This document shows positions 57,169-64,000 of a DNA stretch of 64,000 nt, one piece after another. Positions within the stretch are counted from its first letter, which is position 1; each line of letters begins with the position of its first letter. The notes below the pieces were generated by a model. The model had not been told where the DNA came from, ran no database searches, and worked only from the letters and a program-made list of their open reading frames with translations. Made by a program: the position numbers and the translations under genes. Source of the stretch: Achatina immaculata (Eukaryota > Mollusca > Gastropoda > Stylommatophora > Achatinidae); assembly GCA_009760885.1 (NCBI GenBank), contig CM019701.1:36408697-36472696 (forward strand), given 5' to 3'.

Positions 57169-58249
57169 ACCAAAAAGGATAAAAAAAACTGCTATCAACA
57201 ATAACTGAGCTGACATTCTACTCTAACAAACTGCCGTTACTGTTCTGCCCTAAGAGGGACAGCAATTATTACTTTCATTACATGAGGCGAAATCACTGAA
57301 TAACTACTATACACGCAGTCCGGAATACATCAAGTCATGATTTAAAAAATAGACTGTACAAGCCTATAAAAATCTCCCCATCACAACATTCTGAACACAA
57401 TGATCAAATATGGCCATCTTCCTAGGTAGTCCTCATGCTAACCTAACGAACTGGTCTCTACATAGTCCTAATCATCAATCATCAATAGTCCTGCTTGGTC
57501 ACCACTACCTCCTTTATATCACTGCGATTTTCTCAGCCCCAATCAAGAAACTTCTGTCTCGAAAAGTCTCAACCTTTTTTTTTTTTGAGCTTCACTGGAA
57601 GGACCGCTGTTTTTTTTTTTAAAATGAAGTTTATTTGTCTGATAGTTACAAATACAAATCGTGTGCAAATAACGTGAGGTGAGGGTGATGGCTCGTGAAG
57701 TGAAATAATAAAATGGTGGGCTTTAACAAAACATGAGATGATAGTGATTTGGATGATAGGTACACCTGAGTGCATAGTTATATACAAACAGGGTTACAGA
57801 ATAATCAGTGTTGTGAAACTAAAACTGCGTCGTTGGCAAACCACACATACACACACAAAAACAAAAACTTAACCATCAATTACTGTGAAAATCTTAGTTT
57901 CTTACAAATAATCTTTGTGCCCAAATTCACAGTTTTTGTGACCGTTTTTAATATTACTCCGAGCCAACAGTCACTTTTTCACGAGCGTTTTGTCTAAGTT
58001 GGCATCAAAACATGAGCTATAAAATCTTAATATGACATTTATTGATTTTTCTTCGTCCGTAGGTCATTGAAAGTTCACTCTCGCCAGGGGGAACCAATTC
58101 ATAAGTTATCACGATATAGCAGAATTCTGTCCCTTAGATTAAGCAATCTAGCTTTTTATTTCTACGCGTACAGAATTGTCACAAAAGCAGTTAAAATTAT
58201 AAGAAAAAGACAGACCAAATTCTTTGCATATATCATGAGATAACTTAGT
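57169..58249. other. No gene recognised
   Basis: AT-rich, with T and A homopolymers near 57,575-57,620 and a short (CA) run near 57,845. Another CCCTAAGAGGG palindrome lies at about 57,249. Confidence 0.4.
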
Positions 58250-58430
58250 AATGACAGGACACTTTAAGAAAAAAAAAGGAGAGAGGAAAGCCAATAGAAA
58301 AATGTCTCAGCGGACTGACCAAGTGGCACGGAAGCTGAAAAGCCTTTGAAGTGATCAGAAAAACCAAGAATCGCACAAGATGGAGAAGCATGATCACCAG
58401 GTCTATCTGGCACAGCAGCTAGTTGCATGT
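58250..58430 (+). pseudogene. LINE-H 3' remnant
   Basis: Contains RKMSQRTDQVARKLKSL, parallel to KRKIYQWTDQVAWKKEK at about 1495-1545, followed by decayed sequence with ATCTGGCACAGC near the end (compare TTTGGTACGGCAC at 1600). Coding is broken. Confidence 0.5.
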
Positions 58431-59128
58431 AGTACTGATGTTGAATAGGTGATTGTGAACAAAAGTTTGAGGGACAAAGGGCAGTATATTAGATGGGTCT
58501 ACATTTTCCAGTTCTTCATCCTATGAAAATAAAATTCCTTCATTCGTTCGTTTGTTCTATACTGTTTAAAAAACGAAACGCAACACTACTGTAGTCGTAA
58601 TGAACACCAAGTTACAAACTTGTATCAACATGTTATTTTACGGAATTAATGTTTTGATCTTGCCGTGAAGAAACTTTAAGACTTTAACAATGAAATGATG
58701 TTCATTAAATTTGGTTTGGACTTTTATCCTTTGCGACTGAGGCCTCCGTTTCAGTAAGGTGTATGGCCTCCTCTGGCCTATATAAGAGAACGACATCTCC
58801 TTGATATGGATCCGATAAGCCGTTGGATCTTTTGTTGTGGGATGGCTGCCAACTCTTCCCGCAGTGCAAGAGACAACTGTCGGAGATTGGTGTGCGCCAC
58901 GTGTCCCTGGCGAACTTGTCTGTTGAGTTCATCCCATAAATATTCTTTTGGGTTCATGACTGATGACATGGATGGCCACAGAATGGTCTGAACGTTGTTG
59001 TCAGCGAGGAACTTGGTGGTGAGTTGTGCCCCATGAGGTCGAGCGTTATCCTGCTGAAAAATCGACCCTGGTGCAGTCAGAGGTGGAAGGGGTGAGGACG
59101 AAGAATTTCAGCGACGTATCGTTGGGCA

Positions 59129-59654
59129 AAATTAAAAGGTGGACATCTATCGCTCTTCAGAAAGTAAAACAACTAAACAATCTGTGGAGAGGAGCAGACA
59201 GAACCACAAAAATAAGATTTTAAGGGCATGCATCTTTCCCATCTCAACATATGCCTGTGAGACCTGGACACTTAACAGAACAGCTGAGAAACACATAAAT
59301 GCCTTTGAATGTAAATGCTACAGAAGAGTTCTTCAAATACCATGGACACAAAAAAGAACAAATATATCTATACTACAAGAACTTAATGTTGAAGAAGGCT
59401 GGCTAGTAAAGAGGATTAAACAAAGAAAACTTAAATATTTTGGACATATTAAACGTCATGATAATCTAGAGAAGACCGTCTTGGAAGGGTACATAATGGG
59501 AAAAAGAAAGAGAGGAAGACCAAGGCGAAGACGGCTGCAAGATATCACTGATGATCTGCAAATGGATGCATCAGCAGCAGGCCATCTTGCTCACAACCAA
59601 GAGGCTTACAGGAGTGCTGTTTGAGAGGCAAAGTTCCACAAAGGACATGCAAAT
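59129..59654 (+). pseudogene. LINE-A, 526-bp copy inserted in Tc1 copy 2
   Basis: Flanked by GTTGGGCA (59,121-59,128 and 59,655-59,662). The 161-codon frame (59,139-59,624) runs FPISTYACETWTLNRTAEKH, AFECKCYRRVLQIPWTQK, LNVEEGWLVKRIKQRKLKYF, GHIKRHDNLEKTVLEGYI, RKRGRPRRRRLQDITDDLQ, then HLAHNQEAYRSAV, stop. This is the most intact LINE-A C-terminus in the window. The tail is reduced to CATGCAAAT. Recent by these signs. Confidence 0.92.
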
Positions 59655-60486
59655 GTTGGGCATTCAGGCGTCCTTCAGTTTGAACCAGCTCACTTCTTCT
59701 CATGAAGTTGATCGTTCCCCACACCAGTACACCTCAACTACCACGTGGAGGAGCCTCATCCACGCTCATGGACTAAGCTGTAAACTCTTCTCCGTCCATC
59801 GTGTCACTGGAGCAAAAAGATGATTCATCACTAAACCAAACTCTTCCCCAATCATTCGCAACGGGCCATTGACGATGCTGGTTTGTCTACTGCAGTCGGT
59901 TCTGGCGATGCCCGTAAGAAAAAGACCTCTATAGGGTCTTCTAGCCCAAAAGACCAGTGTCGTGCAGCCCGTTCCTGACCGTTTGATCTGAAATTCGGTG
60001 AGCTGCTGTCATTGACTGGACCGTTGAGGACGCAAATGCAAATCGATTCATGAGGTGACGCAGCCGTATGAAGCGGTCTTCGGCAGGAGTTGTGACTATG
60101 GGTCTTACACTGAGCGGCCGGTCTCCAACTGAGGCAGTTTCTTGAAATCGTCTCCAAAGACAACTAATGGTGGTTCTAATCACATTAAATTGTCTGGCCA
60201 CTACATTTTATGACTGTCCAGTCTATAAACGTTCAATGATGATGAGTAGTTGTTTTGTAGTAAGATTATTCATACTTGCGCACTGAATTTTCAAATGAAT
60301 TGATTCGAGGAGTGTCAATCTTTTATACATTCAATAACATTGTCAGTGAGTTTTGTGTTCAGTAAGTTTCACGGGAGTCTCGTGAACATGTCATGAGTTA
60401 TTGTCAAAAATGCTGTTTTGAGTAGTGTCGCTTTTCTGTACTCAAGAACCATCTGCTGAGTACAATTCAGGTCAGCACGTGAAGCT

Positions 60487-61810
60487 CCGCTGTTGGCGAG
60501 ATTCTTCAGCTGCCGTGCGTGGAGCGGTGCTCATCCCGGCCAATGAAGAATGGTGCAAATGGGGTTGCCGCGCAGCACCACTGCGGAAAAGGTGGTAGAA
60601 AGGATAAAGCGAAACAGTCAAATCACGGCACCTCTGGTCTGGAGGTCGGCCACGTCCTGAGTGCAGTCATATCGGGTGAAATGCATGAACCGGCATGTCC
60701 CAGAGGTTAAGACACTGCTGGTGAGACTCTTCGAATGCCGCGCGTCGAGTGAAGCTCCTCCCGGTCAAGGAAGAAAATGCGGAAAAGAAATAAAGGTTGC
60801 TGTGCGGTGCCGATGTGAAAAGGTGGTGGAAAGGATAAAGTGAAGTCTAATCGGTATGTCTAGTAGTATTGCTGCGAGAGCTATACATACCACGGCACCT
60901 CTGCTCTAGAGGCCGCCCACGTCCGAAATATACCTACACTGGTGAAATATGCCTAAACTGGCACATACCAAGGGTGGAACTTGATGGCTAGACATGTCGT
61001 GCCACCTCCGCTCTAAAGGTCGGTCACGCCTGATATACACCCATACTGGTGAATTTTGCCTAAACCGGCTCACACCAGGGGTGAATCTTGAAGGGTATGC
61101 ATGTCACAGTACCTCTGCTCTAGAGGTCGGTCACGTCCCAAACATGCCCATACTGGGATAATATGCCTAAACCGGCTCAACCCAGGGGTGAAAGTCACTA
61201 GTGGCGAGGATTCGTCCTCCTGGACAAAAGCTCCATCCTGGTCACAGCTAGGAAGGGTAGCAGCCACGACTGCAAAATGCTGAAGTCGGAGACACTGGAC
61301 CAGGGCAGTCTAGATAGGCAACCATTTCTCACCCGGCGAGGATGTTTGCGTATCCTAATCACTCTGAGGTTTTCCAGTGAGAAAGTCCAACTCTGGACTG
61401 GATGGGCAACCACCTCTCACCCGGCGGTGATACACGGGTATCTCAAAACACGTTGAGGTTTTCCGGTGAGAAGGTCCAACACTGACCTGGGTGGGCTACT
61501 GCCTCTCACCCAGCGGGGATGCACTGATATCCTAAACACGTCGAGGTCTTCCGGTGAGAAAGTCCAACTCTAGACTAAACTGGTGCAACGAAAACCACGG
61601 TGTCACGCAATTCGCTTCTGAGACCCACCAAGAATACAGGCTAAAGCCCTGCGATACTCTGAAACCCTTGTGGTCCTCTCGTGGATCTCGTGTGGTCCTT
61701 TTGGGGACCACACAGGAGACCACGGGACTTAACGAGGATCACAGGCGTAAATTCAGTAGGATCACAGTGCGGTTTTTTTGGTGGTAGAAGCTAACGAAGA
61801 AGAAGAAGAA
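60487..61810 (+). repeat. GAA-tailed modular element, copy 3 (full length, 1,324 bp, with target-site duplication)
   Basis: Inserted in Tc1 copy 2 between GCACGTGAAGCT (60,475-60,486) and GCATGTGAAGCT (61,811-61,822), a 12-bp duplication with one mismatch, so the borders are exact. Order: 5' block starting CCGCTGTTGGCGAG with a partial second version about 226 bp later (CACTGCTGGTGAGACTCTTC at 60,713); 107-bp A modules (cores at 60,631, 60,898, 61,005 and 61,112); linker with TTCGTCCTCCTGGACAAAAG; 88-bp B modules (CTCACCC at 61,328, 61,416 and 61,504); unique 3' segment with a perfect 9-bp-stem hairpin (GTGTGGTCC at 61,690, GGACCACAC at 61,705); and a (GAA)5 tail. No coding frame above about 77 codons. 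Mobilisation by a LINE is inferred from tail and duplication. Confidence 0.88.
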
Positions 61811-62079
61811 GCATGTGAAGCTGATCTCCAGATGAAAATTTCAGCCAATTTTCCCTTTCTGATCAGAAAACTTCAGTTTAAATCGCAACACCGGATTTGT
61901 TGCGTTTTTTTTTCTGTGTTTTTTTTTTAAAGTATAAGTGAAGACAGGATTGAATGAACCAATTGGCACGCAATCTCTTCGTCAATGCAGGACTTCGGGT
62001 GTGATATTGAATCCTCTCGGTCAGTTTCATCAGGGTACTCGCGGGTGCTACAGAGCTACAATTGATACTTCTGCTGCTA

Positions 62080-62285
62080 CTACTAAAACAACTCTGCCGC
62101 TGCTATAATTGGTTTTATTACTATTATAACTGCTGCTACTGCAACAAATGATGCTGTTACTAACATAATAACTGATGCTATTACTACAACAAATGATGCT
62201 GCTACTAACATAATAACTGATGCTACTACTAAAACAAATGATGCTGCTACTAAATAAATGCTGATGCTACTACTGCAACAACTGA
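62080..62285. repeat. Trinucleotide-like satellite (GATGCTGCTACTAACATAAT family), first block
   Basis: Imperfect repeats of GATGCTGCTACTAACATAAT and ACTACAACAAATGATGCTGC. Same family as 63,140-63,545. Confidence 0.9.
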
Positions 62286-63139
62286 TGCTGCTTGTAGCAG
62301 TATACTGGAATAGGTACAGAGTGATCTGGAAAACCAGATCCTCTGGTTGTCGCTAGAATGGCACTAGAACTAGCAGACGATATTGTAAGCAGACGATATT
62401 AGGAGCAGACGTCTTGACTTGACTAGCAGATGTCATTAGGAGAATCAAGGGAAGAAACGGTTAAGACAGACATGATAGAAGTTTTGATCAGGATAGAGGT
62501 TTTTATGATAGGATTGTGAAAAGTGTGAAACTATATAGAACAGTTTGAAGTGATTTAGTCTGGCCAGCTTGACCAAAATGTTTGTGCTAGCTGTTATTGT
62601 AGTACTGTTGAGATTTATTAGGACCAGTGGTTTTAAAAGTGTGTGTGTGACTTTTGTGGAAATTCAGTGGCATGTTCATGACACTCAGTAAGTTGTACTT
62701 TTGTTATCATGTTGTTAGATTGCTGCTTGTCTGAATGTGAATGTAGATCACCCACTTCCCATATGGCAAACTTCTGTCTTGTCGGGAATGAAGCCTAACT
62801 GTACTTATTATTTAACATTCTTCACCTCATCTCACATATCATTGATACTCATTAATAAAAATTGTTTTGTATTTAACATCTTGTCACGTCACTACACGAT
62901 GTTATCTGTAGTTTTTGTCTCGGAAATGTCAGGTTTTCATACTGTGCTGCTGTGATCTAAATTGGAGTTGTGTGTCTGGGTGTGTTCGTTTCTCTGCTTA
63001 TATCCAAGAAAGAATTTGCTTAAACTATCAGATTCAAGAGTCAAATTGACTATAAATTACTCCATTTAAACTCATAAAGCAATAGCAAACACAATTTCGG
63101 TAACTTACATCATCACTTAAAAGTAGTGATACTACTTCA
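62286..63139. other. No gene recognised
   Basis: AT-rich sequence between two blocks of the same satellite; a TAGCAGACGATATT repeat at about 62,370-62,400 is the only structure seen. Confidence 0.4.
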
Positions 63140-63545
63140 TGCTACTAACATAACAATTGATGCTGCTACTACTACAACTGATGCTGCACTAACATAATAA
63201 CTGATGCTATTACTACTATAACCGATGCTGTTACTAACATAATAAATGGTGCTGTTACTACTACAACAAATGATGCTGCTACTAACATAATAACTGATGC
63301 TACTGCTATAACTGATGCTGCTACTAACATAATAAATTATGCTGTTACTACTACTACTGATGCTGCTATCAACATAACAACTGATCTTGCTGTTACTACT
63401 ACAACAAATGATGCTGCTACTAACATAATAACTGATGCAACTGCTACAGCTGATGCTGCTACTAACATAACGACTAATCCTGCTACTACTAAAACAACTG
63501 ATATATACTACTATTACCATACTGCCAATGCTGCTGGTTCTACAG
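63140..63545. repeat. Trinucleotide-like satellite, second block, ~42-51-bp units
   Basis: Units begin CTGCTACTAACATAATAACT and vary from about 42 to 51 bp, built from ACT/GCT/ACA-type triplets. Because most length changes are multiples of three, a 152-codon minus frame of SSSISYYVSS-type repeats stays open. Low-complexity; not supported as a gene. Confidence 0.9.
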
Positions 63546-64000
63546 CTAAAAAAAAAACAATGCTTGTAAGAAAAAAAGAGATGTGAAACTTTCAATTTTG
63601 TCTCTAATGTGAATCACATTTTTTAATGTGGAGGCTAAAGCACGTCACTCCATCGACATCATTAACCGGCGCATGCCCCGTACAGGTTACGTGGGTTTTT
63701 AAAAAATTTGTTTTGCTTCTTTAAATAGCAGAATTGCTACGAGGGTATTACTCTATCGAGCTCTTTGTCTGTATTCTGGTTCCACGCTTTAATTACAGCG
63801 GTTCTCATGCTCTAAGGATTAGAAGTCTCATTTATGAAAGGATTTTAGTTGTTACACAGATCTCTTTCCCTCTTTCCCATTGCCACACTTACTCCTTTTT
63901 GGCACTGTTCTTGTGATTATGTGTTTACCACAAAGTAATCACGATAAAAATAATACAGAAAACGTGCCACACTATTTACCACATCCATTTTTATTTCCCT
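63546..64000. other. No gene recognised
   Basis: AT-rich sequence with no motif. Confidence 0.4.

Larger units (their letters stand above)
58558..61936 (-). mobile_element. Tc1-like DNA transposon, copy 2, carrying two nested insertions
   Basis: Same family as 36,785-38,296. Left end TATACTGTTTAAAAAACG; right end (minus) TATACTTTAAAAAAA. Subtracting the two insertions (59,129-59,654 LINE-A and 60,487-61,810 GAA-tailed element) and their duplicated target bases leaves about 1.5 kb, equal to copy 1. Minus-strand remnants: helix-turn-helix region near 60,240; RLQ/SSRPNGTA-type middle part; the C-terminal SVMNPKEYLWDELNRQVRQG and TNLRQLSLALREELAAIPQQ near 58,820-58,960 (the E of DD34E). Multiple frame breaks. 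The DNA around each insertion matches copy 1 without gaps, which dates both insertions after this Tc1 copy landed. Confidence 0.9.

Noticed and set aside
63137..63595. Serine/tyrosine-rich 152-codon minus frame
   Set aside because: Entirely made by the triplet-based satellite; the opposite strand is equally repetitive and no domain is present.

Overview
The window looks like repeat-dense, gene-poor DNA from an animal nuclear genome. I could identify no host gene, rRNA gene or functional tRNA gene. The sequence is AT-rich and has no operon-like layout. It is full of microsatellites, minisatellites, decayed non-LTR retrotransposons (LINEs), Tc1-type and hAT-type DNA transposons, a probable Helitron and a tRNA-related SINE head. 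A lophotrochozoan, probably a mollusc, fits the mix of RTE-like LINEs and (TCTA)n/(TCTG)n/(AC)n arrays. That placement is a guess from general repeat flavour, not a diagnosis.

Recurring families carry local names here. LINE-A has an (AATG)n tail (4.7, 9.9, 13.8, 15.7, 52.9, 59.1 kb). LINE-B ends in a dinucleotide tail (5.2, 22.0, 50.3 kb). LINE-C has an (ATG)n tail (26.8, 34.3, 39.4, 56.4 kb). LINE-D is the longest (11.4-13.7 kb), with pieces at 26.7-28.5, 31.6, 36.2, 44.5 and 52.1 kb. LINE-F encodes a GDFNAR endonuclease, a YADD reverse transcriptase (RT) and an RNase H (20.3-23.3 kb), with antisense pieces at 19.7, 23.3, 39.6 and 41.3 kb. LINE-E, G, H and I are single or small fragments. 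Every coding region is broken by stops or frameshifts. The longest uninterrupted frame is 280 codons, in LINE-D.

Layout: 0.4-1.6 kb GAA-tailed element plus LINE-H; 2.6-4.6 kb minisatellites; 4.7-6.5 kb LINE-A, and LINE-G split by LINE-B; 6.5-11.4 kb mostly featureless; 11.4-16.5 kb LINE-D and LINE-A; 18.7 kb hAT MITE; 19.7-23.6 kb LINE-F in both orientations with a LINE-B inside; 26.7-28.5 kb LINE-D split by LINE-C; 29.9-34.2 kb tetranucleotide tracts and minisatellites; 34.3-41.7 kb LINE-C, LINE-D, Tc1 copy 1 and LINE-F; 43.1-44.5 kb Helitron-like element; 46.6-48.2 kb complete but dead Tc1-like element; 48.8-50.9 kb GAA-tailed element and LINE-B; 52.1-54.6 kb LINE-D and a hAT pseudogene split by LINE-A; 54.7-57.2 kb minisatellites, LINE-E and LINE-C; 58.6-61.9 kb Tc1 copy 2 carrying two insertions; 62-63.5 kb trinucleotide-like satellite.

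The two most useful results are as follows. (1) Nested insertions with readable target-site duplications (TSDs) give exact element borders and a relative age order. (2) A non-coding element of 1.24-1.32 kb occurs three times. It has a fixed 5' end and a (GAA)n 3' tail, and it is built from internal tandem modules of 107 bp and 88 bp (plus a partial ~226-bp duplication). I do not recognise it as a named family, and it is the best candidate here for something undescribed.
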